Below are positions 9,654-18,949 of a stretch of 64,000 nt of DNA, piece by piece. The notes beneath the pieces were generated by a model, which saw only the letters and a program-made list of their open reading frames with translations, was not told where the DNA came from and did no database searches. Source of the stretch: Pelomonas sp. SE-A7. Lineage in GTDB: Bacteria > Pseudomonadota > Gammaproteobacteria > Burkholderiales > Burkholderiaceae_C. Within the stretch, counting starts at the first letter, position 1; each line of letters begins with the position of its first letter. The position numbers were made by a program, and so were the translations under genes. The stretch spans positions 496,001 through 560,000 of the forward strand of contig NZ_JAUASW010000003.1 in the NCBI RefSeq assembly GCF_030345705.1. The letters run 5' to 3'.

Positions 9654-10655
9654 ATGGCTGACGCGCAGACTTCCGGTTCCAACGCCCCGAGCACCGGCTG
9701 GAAGGAGCGCATCGGCCCCGACGAGGCGGCGCGCTATGCCGGCTATGTCGAGCTGTTCAAGGCCATCCAGGCCCGCAAGAACAAGCGCTACGGCCCGGGC
9801 CGGGCCCTGCACCGCAAGCAGCTGGCCGCGGCCCGTGGCGAGCTGCAGGTGATGGACGGCCTGCCGGACTTCGCCCGCCACGGCCTGTTCGCCCAGCCCG
9901 GCCGCTACGAGGCGGTCGTGCGCTTGTCCAACGGCGGCATGGACACGCAGCCTGACAAGCAGCCCGACATCCGCGGCCTGGCCCTCAAGGTGAAAGGCCT
10001 GCAAGGGCCCTCGGCGCTGGGCGAAGGCCTGCAGGCCGACAGCCAGAGCTTTCTGCTGATCAACCAGACCGCCTTCTCGTTCAAGAACAGCCAGGAGTTC
10101 GTCGGCCTGGTCGAGGCAGCATCAAAAGGCGGCGGCGCGGTGCTGGGCTTTCTCGTCAAGCAATACGGCTGGCTGGCCCTGCCGGGCAAGTTCAAGCTGC
10201 TGATACAGACGGCCACGCGGCCCTTCGGCGGCTTTGCCACCGAGCCCCTGAACACCGTGCTGCCGCTGGCCTGCGGGCCCTACGCGGTGCGGGTGCGCCT
10301 GGTGCCGGCGCCGGTCAACGGCAGTGCCAAGCCCGGCGCCAAGGCCGACTGGGGCGCCGACTTCATGGAACGCCTGGCCGAGCGCGAACTGAGCTGGGAG
10401 CTGCAGCTGCAGCCCTTCGTCAACGAGCAGCGCACGCCCATCGAGGACCCGGCCGTGGACTGGGACTCGCCCTACACCACCGTGGCCCTGCTGCGCCTGC
10501 CGCGCCAGGCACTCGATGCCCAGCTGGTCGAGCAGACCGAGAAGGGCGTGTTCGATCTCTGGAACGGCCTGGCCGCACACCGGCCGCTGGGCGAGATCCA
10601 GCGCGCCCGCAAGGCGGTGTACTACGCCAGCCAGCAGGAGCGTGGCGCCGGCTGA
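9654..10655 (+). CDS. Catalase-fold heme protein, small (minicatalase-like)
   Basis: 333 residues, far shorter than a classical catalase (about 480 or more) and with no signal peptide. It keeps the catalase-like heme fold: RALHRKQLAAARGELQVM carries the candidate distal His, followed by RLSNGGMDTQPDKQPDIRGLALKV, the Asn-region NQTAFSFKNSQEF, and a C-terminal RARKAVYYASQQERG with the candidate proximal Tyr. Such short relatives can be peroxidases or allene-oxide-synthase-like rather than catalases. Why it follows an amino acid importer (5 bp after livM) is unclear; oxidative catabolism of the solute is only a guess. Confidence 0.75.
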   Translation: MADAQTSGSNAPSTGWKERIGPDEAARYAGYVELFKAIQARKNKRYGPGRALHRKQLAAARGELQVMDGLPDFARHGLFAQPGRYEAVVRLSNGGMDTQPDKQPDIRGLALKVKGLQGPSALGEGLQADSQSFLLINQTAFSFKNSQEFVGLVEAASKGGGAVLGFLVKQYGWLALPGKFKLLIQTATRPFGGFATEPLNTVLPLACGPYAVRVRLVPAPVNGSAKPGAKADWGADFMERLAERELSWELQLQPFVNEQRTPIEDPAVDWDSPYTTVALLRLPRQALDAQLVEQTEKGVFDLWNGLAAHRPLGEIQRARKAVYYASQQERGAG

Positions 10656-10670
10656 GTTTGTTCAGCCGGC
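10647..10670. terminator. Shared hairpin between convergent catalase-fold and yebC-family genes
   Basis: GCCGGCTGA (10647-10655) and TCAGCCGGC (10662-10670) are perfect 9-bp arms around a 6-nt loop. The arms include the stop codons of both convergent genes. There is no long T run on either strand, so it may work as a bidirectional transcription or mRNA 3'-end barrier rather than a classical terminator. Confidence 0.6.
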
Positions 10671-11360
10671 CAGACCGACGTAGACCTCCTGCACGTCATC
10701 GTGCGCATCGATGGCGGCCAGGAAGGCTTCCACTTCCTCCAGCTCGGCGGCGCCCAGGGTCACCGGGTTCTTGGGCCGGTAGCCCAGCTTGGCCGAATCG
10801 ACATTGAAGCCCTGGGCTGGCAGCGCGCGGCAGACCAGGTCCAGGTCGGCCGGGTCGGTGATGAAGAGTGCGCCTTCCTCGGTGGCCTCGAAGTCCTGCG
10901 CGCCAGCCTCGATGGCGGCCAGCTCGGCGTCGCTACCTGCCGCGGCCGGCGTGCCCTCGATCAGGCCCACATGGTCGAAGTCCCAGGACACCGAGCCGCT
11001 GGCGCCCAGCTGGCCCTTGCGGAACAGCACACGCATCTCGGAGACGGTGCGGTTCACGTTGTCGGTCAGGCATTCCACGATCACCGCCACGCGGTGCGGC
11101 GTGAAGCCTTCATAGGTCACGCGCTCGAAGTGCACCGCCTCGCCCAGCAGGCCGGCGCCCTTCTTGATGGCGCGCTCCAGCGTGTCGCGCGGCATCGAGG
11201 CCTTCTTGGCCTGTTCCACCACCATGCGCAGCCGGGCGTTCATGTCCGGGTCAGCGCCGTTGCGCGCCGCCTGCATGATTTCCTTGGACAGCTTGGTGAA
11301 GATGCGGCCCTTGGCATTGGCCGCGATGTCTTTGTGCTTGGCCTTCCACTGTGCGCCCAT
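10662..11360 (-). CDS. YebC/PmpR family DNA-binding or translation-associated protein
   Basis: 232 residues. The start is ATG 11360 (MGAQWKAKHKDIAANAKG) because GGAG lies 9 nt before it; an in-frame ATG at 11375 is the alternative. The opening resembles the YeeN branch (MGxxWK) rather than the MAGHSKW branch of YebC. Family marks are KGRIFTKLSKEIMQAAR, NGADPDMNARLRMVVEQAKKA, TDNVNRTVSEMR and GSVSWDF. Members bind DNA as regulators, and several are now thought to help ribosomes at proline stretches. Convergent with the catalase-fold gene and sharing its 3' hairpin. Confidence 0.9.
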   Translation of the reverse strand: MGAQWKAKHKDIAANAKGRIFTKLSKEIMQAARNGADPDMNARLRMVVEQAKKASMPRDTLERAIKKGAGLLGEAVHFERVTYEGFTPHRVAVIVECLTDNVNRTVSEMRVLFRKGQLGASGSVSWDFDHVGLIEGTPAAAGSDAELAAIEAGAQDFEATEEGALFITDPADLDLVCRALPAQGFNVDSAKLGYRPKNPVTLGAAELEEVEAFLAAIDAHDDVQEVYVGLAG

Positions 11361-11458
11361 GAGTAACGACTCCATTGCTTCTTGATCGCGGCGGGTTATA
11401 CACCCTGCCCGCCTCGGCGGGTCCGCCACGCCTCAGGCCGGGGCAATAATGCCCCGCA

Positions 11459-12292
11459 ATGATGCTCTCGCTCCCACGCCTGTTCCGCGCGCTGCCCGCC
11501 CTGGCGTTGACCGCTGCGCTGCATGCCCCGGCGTGGGCCCAGCCGCCCGGCTGCACGGCGCCGCTGCGGGTCGGCATCTCGCCCTTGGGCGTGGCCTATT
11601 CGCGCCAGGGCGGCGAGGTCAAGGGCTACGACTTCGACCTGATCCGCGAGCTGTCGCGCCGCCTGGGCTGCACCTACGACCTGATCGAGATGAACCGGGT
11701 GCGCATCTTCCAGTCGCTGGAGCGCGGCGAGCTGATCGACCTGGCCACCTCGGCCTCGCGCACGCCCGAGCGCGACCAGCATGCGCTGTTCGTGCCCATG
11801 GCCCAGACCCGCGACTACCTGCTGGTGCACAAGCGCCTGGCCAAGCCCGACTTCGACCTGAACAGCTTCGTCGCCATGCCCGAGCTGAAGCTGGGCGTGC
11901 TGGCCGGCAGCAACTACAGCAGCTTCATCGTGGCGCGGATCGCGGTGCTGAACCGCCAGGGCCGCATAGAGACCACGACCCAGGCCGACAGCCTGATACC
12001 GCGCCTGGTCGCCGGCCGCTATGACGGCCTGGTCACGACGCCGGCCTATTTCGTCGCCGCGCTTCGCGAGCTGCCCGGTGCGGCCGACATCCGCGCCTTG
12101 CCGATCCCGGAGAGCGAGCCCTATCTGTCGGGCCTCTACCTGTCGCGCAAGACGCTGGACGAGCCCCGCCGCCAGCAGATCCGCGAGGCCCTGCAGTCCA
12201 TCCACCAGGACGGCACGCTGCTGCGCATCCTGCGCAACTACTTCCCGGAGGCGATGGCGCGCGAGCGGGCGGGATTCAAGCCGGGCGGTTGA
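11459..12292 (+). CDS. Periplasmic solute-binding protein, family 3-like
   Basis: 277 residues with a signal peptide (LPRLFRALPALALTAALHAPAWAQ). The mature protein has CTAPLRVGISPLGVAY, GYDFDLIRELSRRLGC and LGVLAGSNYSSFIVARIAVL, the two-lobe pattern of polar amino acid binding proteins. Two Cys (about residues 31 and 69) may form a disulfide. There is no transporter partner. Translation starts at ATG 11459 or the adjacent ATG 11462. It is followed 52 bp later by another orphan binding protein. These could serve as ligand sensors or deliver to a permease elsewhere. Confidence 0.8.
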   Translation: MMLSLPRLFRALPALALTAALHAPAWAQPPGCTAPLRVGISPLGVAYSRQGGEVKGYDFDLIRELSRRLGCTYDLIEMNRVRIFQSLERGELIDLATSASRTPERDQHALFVPMAQTRDYLLVHKRLAKPDFDLNSFVAMPELKLGVLAGSNYSSFIVARIAVLNRQGRIETTTQADSLIPRLVAGRYDGLVTTPAYFVAALRELPGAADIRALPIPESEPYLSGLYLSRKTLDEPRRQQIREALQSIHQDGTLLRILRNYFPEAMARERAGFKPGG

Positions 12293-12344
12293 CAGCGCGG
12301 GCGTCCGGAACATACTGGCCCGAGCCCCCTGAACCGCCGCGACC

Positions 12345-13148
12345 ATGCCCTCGCCCTGGCTTCCCTGCCGCGCCACGTTCGCCGCGCTGTTGGCGGCCTG
12401 CGCCGGCCTGCTGCTGCCGGCTACCCTGTGGGCCGAGGTACGGGTGGTCAGCTCGGTCTACCCGCCCTTCCGCAACACGCCCACCACCGGTCTGACCAAT
12501 GAGCTCTTCCTGGCCGCCTGCCAGGCCGCCGGGCTGACCGAAGTGAAGATAGAGATGCTGCCCTCCGAGCGCGCCCGGCGCAGCTTCGAGCAAGACAGGG
12601 ACACGGTCTACATCGAGTCCGACTCCAACCTGCCCAGCCTGGAAGCGCTGGCGCCCGGCCAGATCCGCATGCTGAGGCAATGGCCCTTCCAGTCCTACGT
12701 CTACTACCGCAAGGCCGCGTTCGCGCCGGGCGGCCCCCAGGTCATCAAGGACCTGAACGACAAGCTGATGGGCTACTACCGGGCTGACCGGGCTGCACGC
12801 GACTACTTCGAGCGCCACGGCGCACGCTCGATCGCCATCGATCCGCATGACCGGGTCTATGCGATGCTGCTGCGTGGCCGGGTCGACTTCCTGTTGTCCG
12901 TGGAGGCCACTGCCGAGTTTGAGTTTGGACGCAGGAACCCGCGATGGCGCGAGCAGGTCGGCCTGTTCGGCCCGATCTACAAGGGCTACTCTGGCGCCAT
13001 CTACCGCCAGGACAGCGCCGCCGCCAGCGCCTTCGTCGAGCGCTACCTGGACGGTTACAAGCGCATCATCGAAGACGGCACGCTGCGGCGCATCGCGGAG
13101 CGCTATTTCGGCAAGGGCGCCGTGCTGCCGCCGGGCCTGGCGCCCTGA
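12345..13148 (+). CDS. Periplasmic solute-binding protein, family 3-like
   Basis: 267 residues with a signal peptide (FAALLAACAGLLLPATLWAEV). Fold marks are VRVVSSVYPPFRNTPTTGLTNEL at the mature N-terminus, RVYAMLLRGRVDFLLSVEAT, and a C-terminal YKRIIEDGTLRRIAERYF, which is characteristic of family 3. It lies in the same direction as the preceding binding protein but is not closely similar to it. The following ubiA gene starts 23 bp after its stop and may be co-transcribed. Ligand unknown. Confidence 0.8.
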   Translation: MPSPWLPCRATFAALLAACAGLLLPATLWAEVRVVSSVYPPFRNTPTTGLTNELFLAACQAAGLTEVKIEMLPSERARRSFEQDRDTVYIESDSNLPSLEALAPGQIRMLRQWPFQSYVYYRKAAFAPGGPQVIKDLNDKLMGYYRADRAARDYFERHGARSIAIDPHDRVYAMLLRGRVDFLLSVEATAEFEFGRRNPRWREQVGLFGPIYKGYSGAIYRQDSAAASAFVERYLDGYKRIIEDGTLRRIAERYFGKGAVLPPGLAP

Positions 13149-13171
13149 GCCGCGGCGGCGACAATGCCGCC

Positions 13172-14086
13172 ATGAGTTCCGCCGACGCCGCCGCGCCCCG
13201 CTCCCGCCTCGCCCTCTACCTCGACCTGATCCGCTGGGACCGCCCGGCCGGCTGGCTGCTGCTGCTGTGGCCCACGCTGGCGGCGCTGTGGATTGCGGCC
13301 GACGGCTGGCCGGGCAAGAAGCTGCTGGCGGTGTTCACGCTCGGCACCATCCTGATGCGCTCGGCCGGCTGCTGCGTCAACGACGTGGCCGACCGCGAGT
13401 TCGACAAGCATGTGAAGCGCACCGCCAACCGGCCGGTGACCAGCGGCGCGGTCTCGGTCAAGGAGGCGCTGCTGCTGGGCGCTGCCCTGGCGCTCGTTGC
13501 CTTCGGCCTGGTGCTGACGACGAACGCCACGACCATCCTGCTGTCGTTCGCGGCCCTGGCCGTCGCCATCGTCTATCCGTTCGCCAAGCGCGTGCTGGCC
13601 ATGCCGCAGGCCGTCCTGGGCGTGGCCTTCTCCTTCGGCATTCCCATGGCCTTCTCGGCCGCCCAGGGCGGCACCAGCTTCAGCTGGGAGGCCCTGAGCG
13701 ATGCCGTGCCGCTGGCTGCCTGGCTGCTGCTGCTGTCCAACCTGTTCTGGGTGCTGGCCTACGACACCGAGTACGCCATGGTGGACCGCGACGACGACAT
13801 CCGCATAGGCATCAAGACCTCGGCCCTGACCCTGGGCCGCTTCGACGTGGCCGGCGTGATGGCCTTCTACGCCATCTTCCTGGTCAGCTGGACTTGGCTG
13901 GGCCTGCGCCTGGGCCTGGGCTGGCTGTTCCTGCTGGGCATGGCCGTGGCCGGCCTGCAGGTGCTATGGCACTTCCTGCTGATACGCGAGCGCAGCCGCG
14001 AGGGCTGCTTCAAGGCCTTCCGCCAGAACCACTGGCTGGGCTTCGCGGTGTTCGCCGGCACGGTGGCCGACCTGGCCTTTCGCTGA
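13172..14086 (+). CDS. ubiA: 4-hydroxybenzoate polyprenyltransferase
   Basis: 304 residues, usual for UbiA. It attaches the polyprenyl chain to 4-hydroxybenzoate at the inner membrane, an early step of ubiquinone synthesis. Both Asp-rich motifs that bind magnesium and the diphosphate are present: NDVADREFDKHVKRTANRP near residues 70-88, and YDTEYAMVDRDDDIRIGIKTSA near residues 194-215 (quoted discontinuously: DTEY, then DRDDD). About eight to nine membrane segments. Start ATG 13172; the frame is open upstream only through out-of-frame translation of the preceding gene. Converges with the GGDEF gene, leaving only 3 bp between stops. Confidence 0.95.
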   Translation: MSSADAAAPRSRLALYLDLIRWDRPAGWLLLLWPTLAALWIAADGWPGKKLLAVFTLGTILMRSAGCCVNDVADREFDKHVKRTANRPVTSGAVSVKEALLLGAALALVAFGLVLTTNATTILLSFAALAVAIVYPFAKRVLAMPQAVLGVAFSFGIPMAFSAAQGGTSFSWEALSDAVPLAAWLLLLSNLFWVLAYDTEYAMVDRDDDIRIGIKTSALTLGRFDVAGVMAFYAIFLVSWTWLGLRLGLGWLFLLGMAVAGLQVLWHFLLIRERSREGCFKAFRQNHWLGFAVFAGTVADLAFR

Positions 14087-14089
14087 GGC

Positions 14090-16081
14090 TCAGGCCGCGC
14101 CGAGCGCCACCTCAGGGCTGGCGAGGCTCGACTCGCGGAGCTCGATGGCACCGGACTCCAGGCCCTGTTGCAAGGTCTCGGCGGTCACGCCGGCCAGCGG
14201 CTGGTTCACGGACCAGAGGCCCGACCAGCCATTGCGGCCCCGCTGCTTGACGCGGTACAGGGCCTGATCCGCCAGTTCGAGCACGGCCTGCCAGGGCGGC
14301 GCGCCGAACGAACCCGGACGCAGCGGATAGGCGGCCAGGCCGATCGAGCAGCTGACGGACAAGGGACCGGAGGCCAGTTCGAACGGCGTCTCGGCCATGG
14401 CCGCGCGGACCCGCTCGGCGAGCACATAGGCATGTTCCCGGTTGCTGCCGCGCGTCAGCAGCAGGAATTCCTCGCCGCCCCAACGGACCAGCTCGTCCTC
14501 CGACCGGACCAGGGCGCTCAGCCGCACCGCCGCCTGCTTGAGCACCTCGTCGCCGCTGGCATGGCCCAGGCTGTCGTTGATGCGCTTGAAGTGGTCGAGG
14601 TCGATCAGGAAGAAGTTCAGCTCGGTCGACGTCCGCTCCACCGCCGCCACATGCTTGGCAATGCGCTCCATGAAGTAGCGGCGGTTGTGCAGGCCGGTCA
14701 GGCTGTCGGTCAGGGCCAGCGATTCCAGCTGCCGGTTGACGTGGCCGAGCTGCGAGGCATGGCGCTTGAGCAGGCGTTGACGGAGCAGCAGGGCGGCGAC
14801 GATCACGCTCACCAGCAAGGCGCCGCCCAGCGCGATGGACAGGACCAGGCGCTGGTTGGCCTTGGCGAGGCGGTTCTCGGCTTCCAGGCGGGCGATCTGG
14901 TCGGCGGCCTGGCGCTGGGAGACCTGAGCCACCTGATCGCCAGGATTGACTCCTGCCTCCATGGCCTTCATGGCCCGCTGCAAATGCTCGTAGGCCTGCT
15001 TGTACTTGCCGACGAAGGCGTACTCGTGCGCCACCTCATCGCTGCCGATCGGATCTTCGTTCGATGCCGCTTCGAGCAAGGCAAAGCCTTCCGCCTGACG
15101 GCCCAGCTTCACCAGGGCAAGACCCTTGTTGTGCATGGCCATGATTCGTGTGAGCTTGGGTGCTCCCGTCAGCTCGGCAAGTTCCAAGGCCTCTTGCGCA
15201 CTCCTCAGTCCGGCGGCCGGCTGCCCGAGCCGAGTCTCCATGTCGCTGAGGTTGGCCAACGACAGCGCCAACCCGTTGCGATCTTCCATGCGGCGGGTGA
15301 GGTCCACCACCTTGCGAAAGGCCTTCAAGGATTCGGCCGAACGGACGGGAGGAAGAATGACGACCAGCTGACTCTCGGCGTCCACCTCGCTGCGCAGGTC
15401 CCCCACCGACTGGGCGGCGGTGGCAATTTCGCGCAGCGGTTGGACAACTCCTTCGCCTTGTCCGAACCTGAAAAGCGTAGAAACCAGGTTCAGGCGAGCC
15501 CGCAGCATTGCAAAGTCGGTCGGGGCCAGGCCGCCCACTTCGACGGCACCTCGGGCGTACCGGATTGCCAAGGTTTCGATACCCGCCTCTGCCGCGACTC
15601 CGGATGCAGCGATGAAAGCCCACACTTGATCGGCGCCGTCGCCGCTGGACTCAGCCATCGCCACGGCCTTCAATGCCTCGTCCATTGCTTCCGGAAGCTT
15701 GCGTTGCCCACGCAGGGCATTGGCCTTGCCGACATGCAGCAAGGCCTGGGCATGGAGCCCCGAACTCGCCGAGAGCAGTTGCTCTGCCTGCTGAACGTGC
15801 TGCCGCACTCCTTCGTAGTACTCAGGCCAAAACGCGTCGCGCACCAGGTTGAGCCTGAGATGCACAAGGCCTTCCAAGTTCTTGTCCCGCGCCGCCTGCG
15901 CACGCTGTATCACCTCCAGCCCATATCGCGCCGCGCTCTCGCTCTTGCCCGCCCGGACCAGCTGGATGAACCGCGCCTCGAAATCCGCGACGGATTCGAG
16001 CGCCGGGCCGGCGGCCCGAATCGAGGAAGCACAAAGGGACAGCGCGACGAAGGCGAGGCCTGCTTGACGGACACAAGGCAT
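14090..16081 (-). CDS. Membrane diguanylate cyclase with periplasmic TPR-like sensor region
   Basis: 663 residues. Signal peptide, then a helical TPR-like region of about 380 residues that should lie in the periplasm, one membrane segment (LVLSIALGGALLVSVIVAALL, about residues 420-440) and a C-terminal GGDEF domain. The active site is GGEEF at about residues 534-538, with FFLIDLDHFKRIND and an RSED inhibitory I-site five residues before it, so it should make cyclic di-GMP and be product-inhibited. Start ATG 16081 is preceded by GGGAG at 9 nt; an in-frame start at 16123 would put residues before the signal peptide. Confidence 0.88.
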   Translation of the reverse strand: MPCVRQAGLAFVALSLCASSIRAAGPALESVADFEARFIQLVRAGKSESAARYGLEVIQRAQAARDKNLEGLVHLRLNLVRDAFWPEYYEGVRQHVQQAEQLLSASSGLHAQALLHVGKANALRGQRKLPEAMDEALKAVAMAESSGDGADQVWAFIAASGVAAEAGIETLAIRYARGAVEVGGLAPTDFAMLRARLNLVSTLFRFGQGEGVVQPLREIATAAQSVGDLRSEVDAESQLVVILPPVRSAESLKAFRKVVDLTRRMEDRNGLALSLANLSDMETRLGQPAAGLRSAQEALELAELTGAPKLTRIMAMHNKGLALVKLGRQAEGFALLEAASNEDPIGSDEVAHEYAFVGKYKQAYEHLQRAMKAMEAGVNPGDQVAQVSQRQAADQIARLEAENRLAKANQRLVLSIALGGALLVSVIVAALLLRQRLLKRHASQLGHVNRQLESLALTDSLTGLHNRRYFMERIAKHVAAVERTSTELNFFLIDLDHFKRINDSLGHASGDEVLKQAAVRLSALVRSEDELVRWGGEEFLLLTRGSNREHAYVLAERVRAAMAETPFELASGPLSVSCSIGLAAYPLRPGSFGAPPWQAVLELADQALYRVKQRGRNGWSGLWSVNQPLAGVTAETLQQGLESGAIELRESSLASPEVALGAA

Positions 16082-16166
16082 ACGACTGGGCTCCCTGCAA
16101 CGGTCCGGTACGGCCGGACTCATGGGAGCGCAGTATCAGCGAGCCACCCGACCCCGAAAGGCGTCA

Positions 16167-16200
16167 GGGGCGGAGGGCGCCCGCAAGCACCCTCCGCCCC
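16167..16200. terminator. Long GC-rich hairpin downstream of the metalloprotease gene
   Basis: GGGGCGGAGGG (16167-16177) and CCCTCCGCCCC (16190-16200) are perfect 11-bp arms around a 12-nt loop. It lies beyond the 3' end of the minus-strand metalloprotease gene and just 5' of the GGDEF gene. No T run follows, so it is a probable transcript-end structure rather than a textbook terminator. Confidence 0.45.
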
Positions 16201-16220
16201 GTCATCCGCCCCGCCTGTGA

Positions 16221-16273
16221 AGGCCCGGTCCGCATGGAGTGGAGAGATCGTGAAGGACATGCGGTCCGGGCCT
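16221..16273. repeat. Inverted repeat with 16-nt arms
   Basis: Arms at 16221-16236 and 16258-16273 match at 15 of 16 positions (AGGCCCGGTCCGCATG against the complement of the second arm) around 21 nt. It sits between the metalloprotease stop (16327) and the hairpin at 16167-16200. It may be part of a tandem 3' structure or a binding site. Confidence 0.5.
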
Positions 16274-16326
16274 GCCCGGGCCCGGCGTTCGTCGCTGCCG
16301 GGTCAGGCGGTTTCCCTGAGCAAACT

Positions 16327-18885
16327 TCAGTGCTGGGTCCAGCAGCCTTCCTCCTGTTCGCCATGGGCGAACGGGTCGTGCAGGCCCTGTTGCATCGCCT
16401 GCGGACGGCCGCCCTGGGCGCGGGCCGCGCTCAGCGGGTCCAGTGCCTTGGCGGTCTGGTCGGCCAGCTCGTCCCAGTGGGCCTTGGTCACGGCATCGCC
16501 GGCGGCGCGGGCCTTGTCGGCGAACTGCTTGTTCAGCGACTTGACCTCGGCGCGGATGGCGGCGCGGCCATCGTCGTAGCTGGAGCCGTCGGACAGCTTG
16601 GCCGTCAGCACGTCCACATAGCTGCGCTGCAGATTGCGGCGCTGGCCATTCGGCGTGACGCCGGTCTTCAGTTCGCTCAGCACGCCGGCGCGCAGATCGG
16701 CCAGCAGCTGCTCGACACGGTAGGCCTTGTCGCCGTAGGCCTGCTCCTGCGTGTGCATGCGGCTCAGGCGGTCGCCGGAGAGCAGCGAACCGAGCAGGCC
16801 GCGCTGGGCCGAGACCACCAGGCCCGGGCCGACGCCAACCGGCAGGCGCTCCAGCACCTTGGGCTCCAGGATCCACTGCGGATAGCCGGCGAACAGCTGC
16901 TCGCTCAGGAAGGCCACGGCGCGCGCCTGCTGGGCCTTGCTGGCCGGCGTGCTGACCGCGCCCGCCTGGCTGCCGGTCTTGACGCGATGGTCGTAGCCGC
17001 CGACCAGGGCCGCCACATGGCCCAGCTCGCGGGTCCACTGGCCCCAGACACCCTTGTACAGGTCGCTGAGGTCGCGGTCGGTCTCGCCGGCGCGGATCGC
17101 CATCTTGGGCAGGTTCTTGACGATGCGCTGCAGGTTCTTGGTGCCGAGCTGCGTGGCGCTGACGGCATCGGCATCACCCACCGCCTCCATCACCGTGCCG
17201 TAGTCGCCGTTCTGCGGTGCCTGGAAACGCAGCCAGGGCGTGTCGTCCTGGACGCGGGCCCAGGCATCAAGCGTCGGCTTCTCGGCCGCGGGCGTCTTGG
17301 CCGAAGGGATGGGCGCATAGCCCCACTTGGTGGCGAAGACGTCGTAGGGGCCGATCTTGGGGATCAGCAGTGCGGGATCGATCTTGTCCTCGGGCTGCAC
17401 CAGGTAGTTCATGCGGCTGTAGTCCATGATGGACGAGACATGGCCCATCTCCTTCAGCCACTTGGCGTCGCGCAGCTTCTCGAACGGGTACTGCGAGCTG
17501 GCCTTCTGGTTGTGCTGGAAGCCGAGCGAATGGCCCACCTCGTGAGTCACCACCATGGCCACCAGGTCGCCCATCAGATCGTCCGGCAGCGGCAGCGATT
17601 GCGCACGCACATCCACCGCACCGGCCTGCATGATGTACCACTCACGCAGGATCTTCTGGATGTTGTGATACATGACGATGTTCGCGTTCAGGATCTCGCC
17701 GCTGCGCGGGTCGCTGAGGTGCGGACCATAGGCATTAGGAATGCTTGACGGCACCCAGCGGATGATGCTGTAGCGCACGTCTTCCGGATCGAACTCGGGA
17801 TCCTCTTCCTTGGTCGGGAAGGGGCGGGCCTGCACCGCGTTCTTGAAGCCGGCGGCCTCGAAGGCGACGTTCCAGGCCTCGATGCCCCTCTTGACGTAGG
17901 AAACCATCGCGGTCGGCGTGGACTTGTCGATGTACCAGACGATGGGCTTGACCGGTTCGCTCAGTGCCGCGTTCGGGTCCTTCTTCTCCAGGCGCCAGCG
18001 CGTGATCAGGCGCTCGCGCTCTATGGTGTGGCGGTCATGGCCGTAGTCGGTGCGCCCCACGTAGAAATAGCCGACGCGGTCGTCCATCAGGCGCGGCATC
18101 ATGGCCTTCTCGGGCAGCTCCACGAGGTTGTAGGCGATGTTGAAGGTGGCCGAACGGGCCGGCCAGCCGGCCGGTGCCGGCTGCGGGCCGAACGGGCCGT
18201 TGAGCATCTGCGGCGCCGAGTAGGTGTGGACCGCATCGATGCGAACGCTGCCGGCGAAGGCCCGCGCGTTGTCCACGTAGCTGCGCTGGGCGTCCAGGCC
18301 CGTGCCCTTGACCATGCGACGGGCGCTGAAGTCGCCGACCTCGGCCTGGAACAGACGGCTGACCTCGATCACCGGCGAGCCATCGGCCGCGAAGGCCTCG
18401 ACGTTGAAGCTGGCGAGGATGGCGTCGCGCTGCGAGTTCTGGACGGCCTCGGCATTGGGGCGGGCGCTGTCCATCGCGAACGCATGGTCCACCGCCTGGA
18501 AGTAGACCTTGTTGCCCTTCTGGAAGAAGCGCACCACCTCCTGGTTCAGCGCCTTGCCCACGTGATCCACGTCGGAGGGCACCGAGGTGGCGTTGGCCAC
18601 CATCAGCAGCTGCTTGCCCAGCAGTGCCTTGGGAATCTCGAAGTAGAGCTTGGTCTTGACCTGGTGGACCGTGACCAGGCCCTTCTGGCTCTTGGCATCC
18701 TTGGTGATGACCTTGTCGAAGGCCTTGGGCTCGACCTCGGGCGTGGCGGCCGGCGCGCCGCCCGGACGGGCGGCCGAGGCCGCGCCTTCGGCCGGGGCCG
18801 GCGGGGTTTCCTGGGCGAAGGCGGCGCCCAGAGCCAGCGAGAGCAGCGCGGCCAGCGGCAGGCGGCGGAAATGTGTGGACTTCAT
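16327..18885 (-). CDS. Secreted zinc-dependent metalloprotease
   Basis: 852 residues with a signal peptide (LPLAALLSLALGAAFAQ). The catalytic motif THEVGHSLGFQHN near residue 447 is the extended HExxHxxGxxH zinc site of the metzincin type. SIMDYSRMNY follows and supplies the Met-turn. The long N-terminal part and C-terminal helical part fit the large zinc-dependent metalloproteases whose accessory regions carry DUF5117/DUF5118-type annotations. It ends a minus-strand block with a TonB-dependent receptor (64 bp upstream) and a FecIR pair, so it may process a protein substrate whose fragments or bound cofactor the receptor imports. That link is inference. Confidence 0.85.
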   Translation of the reverse strand: MKSTHFRRLPLAALLSLALGAAFAQETPPAPAEGAASAARPGGAPAATPEVEPKAFDKVITKDAKSQKGLVTVHQVKTKLYFEIPKALLGKQLLMVANATSVPSDVDHVGKALNQEVVRFFQKGNKVYFQAVDHAFAMDSARPNAEAVQNSQRDAILASFNVEAFAADGSPVIEVSRLFQAEVGDFSARRMVKGTGLDAQRSYVDNARAFAGSVRIDAVHTYSAPQMLNGPFGPQPAPAGWPARSATFNIAYNLVELPEKAMMPRLMDDRVGYFYVGRTDYGHDRHTIERERLITRWRLEKKDPNAALSEPVKPIVWYIDKSTPTAMVSYVKRGIEAWNVAFEAAGFKNAVQARPFPTKEEDPEFDPEDVRYSIIRWVPSSIPNAYGPHLSDPRSGEILNANIVMYHNIQKILREWYIMQAGAVDVRAQSLPLPDDLMGDLVAMVVTHEVGHSLGFQHNQKASSQYPFEKLRDAKWLKEMGHVSSIMDYSRMNYLVQPEDKIDPALLIPKIGPYDVFATKWGYAPIPSAKTPAAEKPTLDAWARVQDDTPWLRFQAPQNGDYGTVMEAVGDADAVSATQLGTKNLQRIVKNLPKMAIRAGETDRDLSDLYKGVWGQWTRELGHVAALVGGYDHRVKTGSQAGAVSTPASKAQQARAVAFLSEQLFAGYPQWILEPKVLERLPVGVGPGLVVSAQRGLLGSLLSGDRLSRMHTQEQAYGDKAYRVEQLLADLRAGVLSELKTGVTPNGQRRNLQRSYVDVLTAKLSDGSSYDDGRAAIRAEVKSLNKQFADKARAAGDAVTKAHWDELADQTAKALDPLSAARAQGGRPQAMQQGLHDPFAHGEQEEGCWTQH

Positions 18886-18949
18886 GGTGTTCGTGTCTGT
18901 CTTGAGGAAGAGAGAGAGAAAGAGGGGGAGGGAGCGGGCTGCCGACGGC

